A stretch of 64,000 bases of DNA from Luidia sarsii (Eukaryota > Echinodermata > Asteroidea > Paxillosida > Luidiidae), in assembly GCA_949987565.1 (NCBI GenBank), contig OX465114.1, forward strand, positions 186,001 to 250,000, read 5' to 3'. A program made the translations under genes and the position numbers. Positions 9,056-21,835 of the stretch are shown here, one piece after another. The notes under the pieces were generated by a model that saw only the letters and a program-made list of their open reading frames with translations, searched no databases and was not told the origin of the DNA. The stretch's first letter is position 1. Each line of letters begins with the position of its first letter.

Positions 9056-10705
9056 AACATGGAGACGAGCCTTCCCTAAATCCACTGACATTTTGGCACC
9101 GACTACGATGAGCGCATCCTGCCATCCATATGCAACGAGGTCAGTGTCCAAGGTCAACTCACTAGTGGCCAGAATTGACCTCTTGGGTTTTGAGTGTGGC
9201 TATAAGCCAGGCACTCCATGCATGAAGTCAAGTCCCAACGTATTCAGTTACACAGTGTAGCTCTTCGTCTATTTGGCAATAGTCTATCCTGCTTGCCAAC
9301 GCGTTGAGTTTGTTCTTCGTCTATTTAGCAGTTAGTGCTTGCCCAATGCGTTGAGTTTGTTCTTCATCTATTTAGTAGTTAGTGCTTGCCCAACGCGTTG
9401 AGTTTGTTCTTCGTCTATTTAGCAGTTAGTGCTTGCCTAACGCGTTGAGTTCGTTCTTCATCTATTTAGTATTTAGTGCTTGCCCAACGCGTTGAGTTTG
9501 TTCTTCATCTATTTAGCAGTTAGTGCTTGCCCAACGCGTTGAGTTTGTTCTTCATCTATTTAGTAGTTAGTGCTTGCCCAACGCGTTGAGTTCGTTCTTC
9601 ATCTATTTAGTATTTAGTGCTTGCCCAACGCGTTGAGTTTGTTCTTCATCTATTTAGCAGTTAGTGCTTGCCCAATGCGTTGAGTTTGTTCTTCATCTAT
9701 GTAGCAGTTAGTGCTTGCCCAACGCGTTGAGTTTGTTCTTCATCTATTTAGCAGTTAGTGCTTGCCCAACGCGTTGAGTTTGTTCTTCATCTATTTAGCA
9801 GTTAGTGCTTGCCCAACGCGTTGAGTTTGTTCTTCGTCTATTTAGTAGTAAGTGCTTGCCCAATGCGTTGAGTTTGTTCTTCATCTATTTAGCAGTTAGT
9901 GCTTGCCTAGCGCGTTGAGTTTGTTCTTCATCTATTTAGCAGTTAGTGCTTGCCCAACGCGTTGAGTTTGTTCTTCGTCTATTTAGTAGTAAGTGCTTGC
10001 CCAATGCGTTGAGTTTGTTCTTCATCTATTTAGCAGTTAGTGCTTGCCTAACGCGTTGAGTTTTTTCTTCATCTATTTAGTAGTTAGTGCTTGCCCAACG
10101 CGTTGAGTTTGTTCTTCATCTATTTAGCAGTTAGTGCTTGCCCAATGCGTTGAGTTTGTTCTTCATCTATTTAGCAGTTAGTGCTTGCCTAGCGCGTTGA
10201 GTTTTTTCTTCATCTATTCAGTAGTTAGTACTTGCCCAACGCGTTGAGTTTGTTCTTCATCTATTTAGCAGTTAGTGCTTGCCCAACGCGTTGAGTTTGT
10301 TCTTCATCTATTTAGTAGTTAGTGCTTGCCCAACGCGTTGAGTTTGTTCTTCATCTATTTAGCAGTTAGTGCTTGCCTAACGTGTTGAGTTTGTTCTTCA
10401 TCTATTTAGCAGTTAGTGCTTGCCCAACGCGTTGAGTTTGTTCTTCATCTATTTCAGTTAGTGCTTGCCTAATGCGTTGAGTTTGTTCTTCATCTATTTA
10501 GTAGTTAGTTCTTGCCCAACGCGTTGAGTTTGTTCTTCATCTATTTAGCAGTTAGTGCCTCCCCAACGCGTTGAGTTTGTTCTTCGTCTATTTAGCAGTT
10601 TATAGACCTTTACATGTGCAGTGCTTCTTCACGGCTATAATCTTGCAGGCAGAAAAGTGACTGTGCTTATTTTATCCCTGTTACCTCGCAGATCTTTTGA
10701 CCGTG
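9056..10705. repeat. Block 8: delta spacer, 28 units, T1 tail
   Basis: Third delta copy. With blocks 1 and 5 it shows that the 28-unit tract has been duplicated as a whole with few changes. One 45-bp unit lies near 10451. Confidence 0.93.
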
Positions 10706-11934
10706 AACATGGAGACGAGCCTTCCCTAAATCCACTGACATTTTGGCACCGACTACGATGAGCGCATCCTGCCATCCATCTGCAACGAGGTCAGTGTCCA
10801 AGGTCAACTCACTAGTGGCCAGAATTGACCTCTTGGGTTTTGAGTGTGGCTATAAGCCATGCACTCCATGCATGAAGTCAAGTCCCAACGTATTCAGTTA
10901 CACAGGGTAGCTCTTCGTCTATTTGGCAATAGTCTATCCTGCTTGCCAACGCGTTGAGTTTGTTCTTCGTCTATTTAGCAGTTAGTGCTTGCCCAACGCG
11001 TTGAGTTTGTTCTTCATCTATTTAGTATTTAGTGCTTGCCCAATGCGTTGAGTTTGTTCTTCATCTATTTAGCAGTTAGTGCTTGCCCAACGCGTTGAGT
11101 TTGTTCTTCATCTATTTAGCAGTTAGTGCTTGCCTAACGCGTTGAGTTTTTTCTTCATCTATTTAGTGGTTAGTGCTTGCCCAACGCGTTGAGTTTGTTC
11201 TTCATCTATTTAGCAGTTAGTACTTGCCCAATGCGTTGAGTTTGTTCTTCATCTATTTAGCAGTTAGTGCTTGCCCAATGCGTTGAGTTTGTTCTTCATC
11301 TATTTAGCAGTTAGTGCTTGCCTAACGCGTTGAGTTTTTTCTTCATCTATTCAGTAGTTAGTGCTTGCCCAACACGTTGAGTTTGTTCTTCATCTATTTA
11401 GCAGTTAGTGCTTGCCCAACGCGTTGAGTTTGTTCTGCATCTATTTAGTAGTTAGTGCTTGCCCAACGCGTTGAGTTTGTTCTTCATCTATTTAGCAGTT
11501 AGTGCTTGCCTAAGGCGTTGAGTTTGTTCTTCATGTATTTAGCAGTTAGTGCTTGCCCAACGCGTTGAGTTTGTTCTTCGTCTATTTAGTAGAAAGTGCT
11601 TGCCCAATGCGTTGAGTTTGTTCTTCATCTATTTAGCAGTTAGTGCTTGCCCAACGCGTTGAGTTTGTTCTTCGTCTATTTAGCAGTTAGTGCTTGCCCA
11701 ATGCGTGGAGTTTGTTCTTCATCTATTTAGTAGTTAGTGCTTGCCCAACGCGTTGAGTTTGTTCTTCATCTATTTAGCAGTTAGTGCTTGCCCAATGCGT
11801 TGAGTTTGTTCTTTGTCTATTTAGCTGTTTATAGACCTTTACATGTGCAGTGCTTCTTCACGGCTATAATCTTGCAGGCAGAAAAGTGACTGTGCTTATT
11901 TTATCCCTGTTACCTCGCAGATCTTTTGACCGTG
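10706..11934. repeat. Block 9: gamma spacer, 19 units, T2 tail (boundary chimera)
   Basis: The spacer and most of the tract match block 2, but the block ends with the T2 tail (CTTTGTCTATTTAGCTG), which everywhere else leads into beta spacers. It is the bridge between the left (delta/gamma) and right (alpha/beta) parts of the array. Confidence 0.9.
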
Positions 11935-12743
11935 AACATGGAGACGTGCCTTCCCTAAATCCACTGACATTTTGGCACCGACTACGATGAGCGCATCCTG
12001 CCATCTATCTGCAACGAGGTCAGTGTCCAAGGTCAACTCACTAGTGGCCAGAATTGACCTCTTGGGTTTTGAGTGTGGCTATAAGCCAGGCACTCCATGC
12101 ATGAAGTCAAGTCCCAACGTATTCAGTTACACAGGGTAGCTCTTCGTCTATTTGGCAATTGTCTATCCTGCTTGCCAACGCGTTGAGTTTGTTCTTCGTC
12201 TATTTAGCAGTTAGTGCTTGCCTAACGCGTTGAGTTTGTTCTTCATCTATTTAGTATTTAGTGCTTGCCCAACGTGTTGAGTTTGTTCTTCATCTATTTA
12301 GCAGTTAGTGCTTGCCTAACGCGTTGAGTTTGTTCTTCATCTATTTAGCAGTTAGTGCTTGCCCAACGCGTTGAGTTTGTTCTTCATCTATTTAGTAGTT
12401 AGTGCTTGCCTAACGCGTTGAGTTCGTTCTTCATCTATTTAGTATTTATTGCTTGCCCAACGCGTTGAGTTTGTTCTTCATCTATTTAGCAGTTAGTGCT
12501 TGCCCAACGCGTTGAGTTTGTTCTTCATCTATTTAGCAGTTAGTGCTTGCCTAACGCGTTGAGTTTTTTCTTCATCTATTCAGTAGTTAGTGCTTGCCCA
12601 ATGCGTTGAGTTTGTTCTTCATCTATTTAGCTGTTAGTGCTTGACCTTTACATGTGCAGTGCTTCTTCACGGCTATAATCGTGCAGGCAGAAAAGTGACT
12701 GTGCTTATTTTATCCCTGTTACCTCGCAGATCTTTTGACCGTG
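11935..12743. repeat. Block 10: beta1 spacer, 10 units, T3 tail (809 bp)
   Basis: First beta spacer (GAGACGTG, CCATCTATC, GCAATTG). It is the shortest block type; it ends with GTGCTTGACCTTTACATG, where the last unit runs straight into the spacer without TTTATAG. The next spacer carries the linked change ATCGTGCAGG for ATCTTGCAGG. Confidence 0.92.
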
Positions 12744-14783
12744 AACATGGAGACGAGCCTTCCCTAAATCCACTGACATTTTGGCACCGACTACGATGAG
12801 CGCATCCTGCCATCCATCTGCAACGAGGTCAGTGTCCAAGGTCAACTCACTAGTGGCCAGAATTGACCTCTTGGGTTTTGAGTGTGGCTATAAGCCAGGC
12901 ACTCCATGCATGAAGTCAAGTCCCAACGTATTCAGTTACACAGTGTAGCTCTCTGTCTGTTTGGCAATAGTCTATCCTGCTTGCCAACGCGTTGAGTTTG
13001 TTCTTCGTCTATTTAGCAGTTAGTGCTTGCCCAACGCGTTGAGTTTGTTCTTCATCTATTTAGTAGTTAGTGCTTGCCCAACGCGTTGAGTTTGTTCTTC
13101 ATCTATTTAGCAGTTAGTGCTTGCCTAACGCGTTGAGTTTGTTCTTCATCTATTTAGTAGTTAGTGCTTGCCCAACGCGTTGAGTTTGTTCTTCATCTAC
13201 ATGTACATGTATTTAGCAGTTAGTGCTTGCCTAACGCGTTGAGTTTTTTCTTCATCTATTTAGCAGTTAGTGCTTGCCTAACGAGTTGAGTTTGTTCTTC
13301 ATCTAATTAGCAGTTAGTGCTTGCCCAACGCGTTGAGTTTGTTCTTCATCTATTTAGCAGTTAGTGCTTGCCTAACGAGTTGAGTTTGTTCTTCATCTAA
13401 TTAGCAGTTAGTGCTTGCCCAACGCGTTGAGTTTGTTCTTCATCTATTTAGCAGTTAGTGCTTGCCTAACGCGTTGAGTTTTTTCTTCATCTATTTAGTG
13501 GTTAGTGCTTGCCCAACGCGTTGAGTTTGTTCTTCATCTATTTAGCAGTTAGTGCTTGCCCAATGCGTTGAGTTTGTTCTTCATCTATTTAGCAGTTAGT
13601 GCTTGCCCAATGCATTGAGTTTGTTCTTCATCTATTTAGCAGTTAGTGCTTGCCTAACGCGTTGAGTTTTTTCTTCATCTATTCAGTAGTTAGTGCTTGC
13701 CCAACGCGTTGAGTTTGTTCTTCATCTATTTAGCAGTTAGTGCTTGCCCAACGCGTTGAGTTTGTTCTGCATCTATTTAGTAGTTAGTGCTTGCCCAACG
13801 CGTTGAGTTTGTTCTTCATCTATTTAGCAGTTAGTGCTTGCCTAAGGCGTTGAGTTTGTTCTTCATGTTTTTAGCAGTTAGTGCTTGCCCAACGCGTTGA
13901 GTTTGTTCTTCGTCTATTTAGTAGTAAGTGCTTGCCCAATGCGTTGAGTTTGTTCTTCATCTATTTAGCAGTTAGTGCTTGCCCAATGCGTGGAGTTTGT
14001 TCTTCATCTATTTAGTGGTTAGTGCTTGCCCAACGCGTTGAGTTTGTTCTTCATCTATTTAGCAGTTAGTGCTTGCCCAACGCGTTGAGTTTGTTCTGCA
14101 TCTATTTAGTAGTTAGTGCTTGCCCAACGCGTTGAGTTTGTTCTTCATCTATTTAGCAGTTAGTGCTTGCCTAAGGCGTTGAGTTTGTTCTTCATGTTTT
14201 TAGCAGTTAGTGCTTGCCCAACGCGTTGAGTTTGTTCTTCGTCTATTTAGTAGTAAGTGCTTGCCCAATGCGTTGAGTTTGTTCTTCATCTATTTAGCAG
14301 TTAGTGCTTGCCCAATGCGTGGAGTTTGTTCTTCATCTATTTAGCAGTTAGTGCTTGCCCAATGCGTGGAGTTTGTTCTTCATCTATTTAGTAGTTAGTG
14401 CTTGCCCAACGCGTTGAGTTTGTTCTTCATCTATTTAGCAGTTAGTGCTTGCCCAATGCGTTGAGTTTGTTCTTCGTCTATTTAGTAGTAAGTGCTTGCC
14501 CAATGCGTGGAGTTTGTTCTTCATCTATTTAGCAGTTAGTGCTTGCCCAATGCGTGGAGTTTGTTCTTCATCTATTTAGTAGTAAGTGCTTGCCCAACGC
14601 GTTGAGTTTGTTCTTCATCTATTTAGCAGTTAGTGCTTGCCCAATGCGTTGAGTTTGTTCTTTGTCTATTTAGCTGTTTATAGACCTTTACATGTGCAGT
14701 GCTTCTTCACGGCTATAATCTTGCAGGCAGAAAAGTGACTGTGCTTATTTTATCCCTGTTACCTCGCAGATCTTTTGACCGTG
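12744..14783. repeat. Block 11: alpha spacer, 36 units, T2 tail
   Basis: The spacer has a private CTCTCTGTCTG. The insertion is at 13198-13211. A set of seven units is duplicated inside the tract: the CATGTTTTTAG marker appears near 13865 and again near 14194, 329 bp (7 x 47) apart. The CGAGTTG / CTAATTAG pair of units is also doubled near 13270 and 13370. Confidence 0.9.
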
Positions 14784-16811
14784 AACATGGAGACGTGCCT
14801 TCCCTAAATCCACTGACATTTTGGCACCGACTACGATGAGCGCATCCTGCCATCTATCTGCAACGAGGTCAGTGTCCAAGGTCAACTCACTAGTGGCCAG
14901 AATTGACCTCTTGGGTTTTGAGTGTGGCTATAAGCCAGGCACTCCATGCATGAAGTCAAGTCCCAACGTATTCAGTTACACAGGGTAGCTCTTCGTCTAT
15001 TTGGCAATTGTCTATCCTGCTTGCCAACGCGTTGAGTTTGTTCTTCGTCTATTTAGCAGTTAGTGCTTGCCTAACGCGTTGAGTTTGTTCTTCATCTATT
15101 TAGTATTTAGTGCTTGCCCAACGTGTTGAGTTTGTTCTTCATCTATTTAGCAGTTAGTGCTTGCCTAACGCGTTGAGTTTGTTCTTCATCTATTTAGCAG
15201 TTAGTGCTTGCCCAACGCGTTGAGTTTGTTCTTCATCTATTTAGTAGTTAGTGCTTGCCTAACGCGTTGAGTTCGTTCTTCATCTATTTAGTATTTATTG
15301 CTTGCCCAACGCGTTGAGTTTGTTCTTCATCTATTTAGCAGTTAGTGCTTGCCCAATGCGTTGAGTTTGTTCTTCATCTATGTAGCAGTTAGTGCTTGCC
15401 CAACGCGTTGAGTTTGTTCTTCATCTATTTAGCAGTTAGTGCTTGCCCAACGCGTTGAGTTTGTTCTTCATCTATTTAGCAGTTAGTGCTTGCCCAATGC
15501 GTTGAGTTTGTTCTTCATCTATTTAGCAGTTAGTGCTTGCCTAACGCGTTGAGTTTGTTCTGCATCTATTTAGTAGTTAGTGCTTGCCCAACGCGTTGAG
15601 TTTGTTCTTCATCTATTTAGCAGTTAGTGCTTGCCTAAGGCGTTGAGTTTGTTCTTCATGTATTTAGCAGTAAGTGCTTGCCCAACGCGTTGAGTTTGTT
15701 CTTCGTCTATTTAGTAGTAAGTGCTTGCCCAATGCGTTGAGTTTGTTCTTCATCTATTTAGCAGTTAGTGCTTGCCTAACGCGTTGAGTTTTTTCTTCAT
15801 CTATTTAGTAGTTAGTGCTTGCCCAACGCGTTGCGTTTGTTCTTCATCTATTTAGCAGTTAGTGCTTGCCCAATGCGTTGAGTTTGTTCTTCATCTATTT
15901 AGCAGTTAGTGCTTGCCCAACGCGTTGAGTTTGTTCTTCGTCTATTTAGCAGTTAGTGCTTGCCTAACGCGTTGAGTTTGTTCTTCATCTATTTAGCAGT
16001 TAGTGCTTGCCCAACGCGTTGAGTTTGTTCTTCATCTATTTAGTAGATAGTGCTTGCCCAACGCGTTGAGTTTGTTCTTCATCTAATTAGCAGTTAGTGC
16101 TTGCCTAACGCGTTGAGTTTGTTCTTCATCTATTTAGTAGTTAGTGCTTGCCCAACGCGTTGAGTTTGTTCTTCATCTATTTAGCAGTTAGTGCTTGCCC
16201 AATGCGTTGAGTTTGTTCTTCATCTATTTAGCAGTTAGTGCTTGCCTAACGCGTTGAGTTTTTTCTTCATCTATTCAGTAGTTAGTGCTTGCCCAACACG
16301 TTGAGTTTGTTCTTCATCTATTTAGCAGTTATTGCTTGCCCAACGCGTTGAGTTTGTTCTGCATCTATTTAGTAGTTAGTGCTTGCCCAACGCGTTGAGT
16401 TTGTTCTTCATCTATTTAGCAGTTAGTGCTTGCCCAACGCGTTGAGTTTGTTCTTCATGTATTTAGCAGTTAGTGCTTGCCCAACGCGTTGAGTTTGTTC
16501 TTCGTCTATTTAGTAGTAAGTGCTTGCCCAATGCGTTGAGTTTGTTCTTCATCTATTTAGCAGTTAGTGCTTGCCCAATGCGTGGAGTTTGTTCTTCATC
16601 TATTTAGTAGTTAGTGCTTGCCCAACGCGTTGAGTTTGTTCTTCATCTATTTAGCAGTTAGTGCTTGCCCAATGCGTTGAGTTTGTTCTTTGTCTATTTA
16701 GCTGTTTATAGACCTTTACATGTGCAGTGCTTCTTCACGGCTATAATCTTGCAGGCAGAAAAGTGACTGTGCTTATTTTATCCCTGTTACCTCGCAGATC
16801 TTTTGACCGTG
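14784..16811. repeat. Block 12: beta1 spacer, 36 units, T2 tail
   Basis: Contains ACGCGTTGCGTTTG near 15830, a marker shared with blocks 35, 41 and 44. It is similar to block 35, which is two units longer. CAGTTATTGC near 16328 is shared with blocks 18 and 21. Confidence 0.9.
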
Positions 16812-17620
16812 AACATGGAGACGTGCCTTCCCTAAATCCACTGACATTTTGGCACCGACTACGATGAGCGCATCCTGCCATCTATCTTCAACGAGGTCAG
16901 TGTCCAAGGTCAACTCACTAGTGGCCAGAATTGACCTCTTGGGTTTTGAGTGTGGCTATAAGCCAGGCACTCCATGCATGAAGTCAAGTCCCAACGTATT
17001 CAGTTACACAGGGTAGCTCTTCGTCTATTTGGCAATTGTCTATCCTGCTTGCCAACGCGTTGAGTTTGTTCTTCGTCTATTTAGCAGTTAGTGCTTGCCT
17101 AACGCGTTGAGTTTGTTCTTCATCTATTTAGTATTTAGTGCTTGCCCAACGTGTTGAGTTTGTTCTTCATCTATTTAGCAGTTAGTGCTTGCCTAACGCG
17201 TTGAGTTTGTTCTTCATTTATTTAGCAGTTAGTGCTTGCCCAACGCGTTGAGTTTGTTCTTCATCTATTTAGTAGTTAGTGCTTGCCTAACGCGTTGAGT
17301 TCGTTCTTCATCTATTTAGTATTTATTGCTTGCCCAACGCGTTGAGTTTGTTCTTCATCTATTTAGCAGTTAGTGCTTGCCCAACGCGTTGAGTTTGTTC
17401 TTCATCTATTTAGCAGTTAGTGCTTGCCTAACGCGTTGAGTTTTTTCTTCATCTATTCAGTAGTTAGTGCTTGCCCAATGCGTTGAGTTTGTTCTTCATC
17501 TATTTAGCTGTTAGTGCTTGACCTTTACATGTGCAGTGCTTCTTCACGGCTATAATCGTGCAGGCAGAAAAGTGACTGTGCTTATTTTATCCCTGTTACC
17601 TCGCAGATCTTTTGACCGTG
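16812..17620. repeat. Block 13: beta1 spacer, 10 units, T3 tail (809 bp)
   Basis: Copy of block 10 with a private CTATCTTCAACG in the spacer near 16885 and a CATTTATTTAG unit near 17216 that recurs in blocks 19, 22, 36 and 45. Confidence 0.92.
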
Positions 17621-19003
17621 AACATGGAGACGAGCCTTCCCTAAATCCACTGACATTTTGGCACCGACTACGATGAGCGCATCCTGCCATCCATCTGCAA
17701 CGAGGTCAGTGTCCAAGGTCAACTCACTAGTGGCCAGAATTGACCTCTTGGGTTTTGAGTGTGGCTATAAGCCAGGCACTCCATGCATGAAGTCAAGTCC
17801 CAACGTATTCAGTTACACAGTGTAGCTCTTCGTCTGTTTGGCAATAGTCTATCCTGCTTGCCCAACGCGTTGAGTTTGTTCTTCATCTATTTAGCAGTTA
17901 GTGCTTGCCTAACGCGTTGAGTTTGTTCTTCATCTATTTAGTAGTTAGTGCTTGCCCAACGCGTTGAGTTTGTTCTTCATCTACATGTACATGTATTTAG
18001 CAGTTAGTGCTTGCCTAACGCGTTGAGTTTTTTCTTCATCTATTTAGCAGTTAGTGCTTGCCTAACGAGTTGAGTTTGTTCTTCATCTAATTAGCAGTTA
18101 GTGCTTGCCCAACGCGTTGAGTCTGTTCTTCATCTATTTAGCAGTTAGTGCTTGCCTAACGCGTTGAGTTTTTTCTTCATCTATTTAGTGGTTAGTGCTT
18201 GCCCAACGCGTTGAGTTTGTTCTTCATCTATTTAGCAGTTAGTGCTTGCCCAATGCGTTGAGTTTGTTCTTCATCTATTTAGCAGTTAGTGCTTGCCCAA
18301 TGCGTTGAGTTTGTTCTTCATCTATTTAGCAGTTAGTGCTTGCCTAACGCGTTGAGTTTTTTCTTCATCTATTCAGTAGTTAGTGCTTGCCCAACGCGTT
18401 GAGTTTGTTCTTCATCTATTTAGCAGTTAGTGCTTGCCCAACGCGTTGAGTTTGTTCTGCATCTATTTAGTAGTTAGTGCTTGCCCAACGCGTTGAGTTT
18501 GTTCTTCATCTATTTAGCAGTTAGTGCTTGCCTAAGGCGTTGAGTTTGTTCTTCATGTATTTAGCAGTTAGTGCTTGCCCAACGCGTTGAGTTTGTTCTT
18601 CGTCTATTTAGTAGTAAGTGCTTGCCCAATGCGTTGAGTTTGTTCTTCATCTATTTAGCAGTTAGTGCTTGCCCAACGCGTTGAGTTTGTTCTTCGTCTA
18701 TTTAGTAGTAAGTGCTTGCCCAATGCGTGGAGTTTGTTCTTCATCTATTTAGCAGTTAGTGCTTGCCCAATGCGTGGAGTTTGTTCTTCATCTATTTAGT
18801 AGTTAGTGCTTGCCCAACGCGTTGAGTTTGTTCTTCATCTATTTAGCAGTTAGTGCTTGCCCAATGCGTTGAGTTTGTTCTTTGTCTATTTAGCTGTTTA
18901 TAGACCTTTACATGTGCAGTGCTTCTTCACGGCTATAATCTTGCAGGCAGAAAAGTGACTGTGCTTATTTTATCCCTGTTACCTCGCAGATCTTTTGACC
19001 GTG
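17621..19003. repeat. Block 14: alpha spacer, 22 units, T2 tail
   Basis: The tract opens with GCTTGCCCAACG, one base longer than usual. The insertion is at 17982-17995 after fewer units than in other alpha blocks, so several units have been lost near the start. It begins the first clear alpha-beta2-beta1 triplet. Confidence 0.91.
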
Positions 19004-20888
19004 AACATGGAGACGTGCCTTCCCTAAATCCACTGACATTTTGGCACCGACTACGATGAGCGCATCCTGCCATCTATCTGCAACGAGGTCAGTGTCCAAG
19101 GTCAACTCACTAGTGGCCAGAATTGACCTCTTGGGTTTTGAGTGTGGCTATAAGCCAGGCACTCCATGCATGAAGTCAAGTCCCAACGTATTCAGTTACA
19201 CAGGGTAGCTCTTCGTCTATTTGGCAATTGTCTATCCTGCTTAACAACGCGTTGAGTTTGTTCTTCGTCTATTTAGCAGTTAGTGCTTGCCTAACGCGTT
19301 GAGTTTGTTCTTCATCTATTTAGTATTTAGTGCTTGCCCAACGTGTTGAGTTTGTTCTTCATCTATTTAGCAGTTAGTGCTTGCCTAACGCGTTGAGTTT
19401 GTTCTTCATCTATTTAGCAGTTAGTGCTTGCCCAACGCGTTGAGTTTGTTATTCATCTATTTAGTAGTTAGTGCTTGCCTAACGCGTTGAGTTCGTTCTT
19501 CATCTATTTAGTATTTATTGCTTGCCCAACGCGTTGAGTTTGTTCTTCATCTATTTAGCAGTTAGTGCTTGCCCAATGCGTTGAGTTTGTTCTTCATCTA
19601 TGTAGCAGTTAGTGCTTGCCCAACGCGTTGAGTTTGTTCTTCATCTATTTAGCAGTTAGTGCTTGCCCAATGCGTTGAGTTTGTTCTTCATCTATTTAGC
19701 AGTTAGTGCTTGCCTAAGGCGTTGAGTTTGTTCTTCATGTATTTAGCAGTTAGTGCTTGCCCAACGCGTTGAGTTTGTTCTTCATCTATTTCTGTTAGTG
19801 CTTGCCTAACGCGTTGAGTTTTTTCTTCATCTATTTAGTAGTTAGTGCTTGCCCAATGCCTTGAGTTTGTTCTTCATCTATTTAGCTGTTAGTGCTTGCC
19901 CAATGCGTTGAGTTTGTTCTTCATCTATTTAGTAGTTAGTGCTTGCCCAACGCGTTGAGTTTGTTCTTCGTCTATTTAGCAGTTAGTGCTTGCCTAACGC
20001 GTTGAGTTTGTTCTTCATCTATTTAGCAGTTAGTGCTTGCCCAACGCGTTGAGTTTGTTCTTCATCTATTTAGTAGATAGTGCTTGCCCAACGCGTTGAG
20101 TTTGTTCTTCATCTAATTAGCAGTTAGTGCTTGCCTAACGCGTTGAGTTTGTTCTTCATCTATTTAGTAGTTAGTGCTTGCCCAACGCGTTGAGTTTGTT
20201 CTTCATCTATTTAGCAGTTAGTGCTTGCCCAATGCGTTGAGTTTGTTCTTCATCTATTTAGCAGTTAGTGCTTGCCTTACGCGTTGAGTTTTTTCTTCAT
20301 CTATTCAGTAGTTAGTGCTTGCCCAACACGTTGAGTTTGTTCTTCATCTATTTAGCAGTTAGTGCTTGCCCAACGCGTTGAGTTTGTTCTGCATCTATTT
20401 AGTAGTTAGTGCTTGCCCAACGCGTTGAGTTTGTTCTTCATCTATTTAGCAGTTAGTGCTTGCCTAAGGCGTTGAGTTTGTTCTTCATGTATTTAGCAGT
20501 TAGTGCTTGCCCAACGCGTTGAGTTTGTTCTTCGTCTATTTAGTAGTAAGTGCTTGCCCAATGCATTGAGTTTGTTCTTCATCTATTTAGCAGTTAGTGC
20601 TTGCCCAATGCGTGGAGTTTGTTCTTCATCTATTTAGTAGTTAGTGCTTGCCCAATGCGTGGAGTTTGTTCTTCATCTATTTAGTAGTTAGTGCTTGCCC
20701 AACGCGTTGAGTTTGTTCTTCATCTATTTAGCAGTTAGTGCTTGCCCAATGCGTTGAGTTTGTTCTTTGTCTATTTAGCTGTTTATAGACCTTTACATGT
20801 GCAGTGCTTCTTCACGGCTATAATCTTGCAGGCAGAAAAGTGACTGTGCTTATTTTATCCCTGTTACCTCGCAGATCTTTTGACCGTG
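19004..20888. repeat. Block 15: beta2 spacer, 33 units, T2 tail
   Basis: Beta2 is marked by CTTAACAACG at the start of the tract. It contains one 45-bp unit (TATTTCTGTTAG near 19790), CAATGCCTTG, and CCTTACGCG, markers shared with blocks 24, 28, 31, 38 and 42. Confidence 0.92.
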
Positions 20889-21835
20889 AACATGGAGACG
20901 TGCCTTCCCTAAATCCACTGACATTTTGGCACCGACTACGATGAGCGCATCCTGCCATCTATCTGCAACGAGGTCAGTGTCCAAGGTCAACTCACTAGTG
21001 GCCAGAATTGACCTCTTGGGTTTTGAGTGTGGCTATAAGCCAGGCACTCCATGCATGAAGTCAAGTCCCAACGTATTCAGTTACACAGGGTAGCTCTTCG
21101 TCTATTTGGCAATTGTCTATCCTGCTTGCCAACGCGTTGAGTTTGTTCTTCGTCTATTTAGCAGTTAGTGCTTGCCTAACGCGTTGAGTTTGTTCTTCAT
21201 CTATTTAGTATTTAGTGCTTGCCCAACGTGTTGAGTTTGTTCTTCATCTATTTAGCAGTTAGTGCTTGCCTAACGCGTTGAGTTTGTTCTTCATCTATTT
21301 AGCAGTTAGTGCTTGCCCAACGCGTTGAGTTTGTTCTTCATCTATTTAGTAGTTAGTGCTTGCCTAACGCGTTGAGTTCGTTCTTCATCTATTTAGTATT
21401 TATTGCTTGCCCAACGCGTTGAGTTTGTTCTTCATCTATTTAGCAGTTAGTGCTTGCCCAACGCGTTGAGTTTGTTCTTCATCTATTTAGCAGTTAGTGC
21501 TTGCCTAACGCGTTGAGTTTTTTCTTCATCTATTCAGTAGTTAGTGCTTGCCCAATGCGTTGAGTTTGTTCTTCATCTATTTAGCTGTTAGTGCTTGCCC
21601 AATGCGTTGAGTTTGTTCTTCATCTATTTAGTAGTTAGTGCTTGCCCAACGCGTTGAGTTTGTTATTCATCTATTTAGCAGTTAGTGCTTGCCCAACGCG
21701 TTGAGTTTGTTCTTCGTCTATTTAGCAGTTTATAGACCTTTACATGTGCAGTGCTTCTTCACGGCTATAATCTTGCAGGCAGAAAAGTGACTGTGCTTAT
21801 TTTATCCCTGTTACCTCGCAGATCTTTTGACCGTG
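20889..21835. repeat. Block 16: beta1 spacer, 13 units, T1 tail (947 bp)
   Basis: First of six 947-bp blocks (also 25, 29, 32, 40, 43). It contains GTTATTCATC near 21660, a marker unit one before the last. It is followed by an alpha spacer, as all T1 tails in the right region are. Confidence 0.92.
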
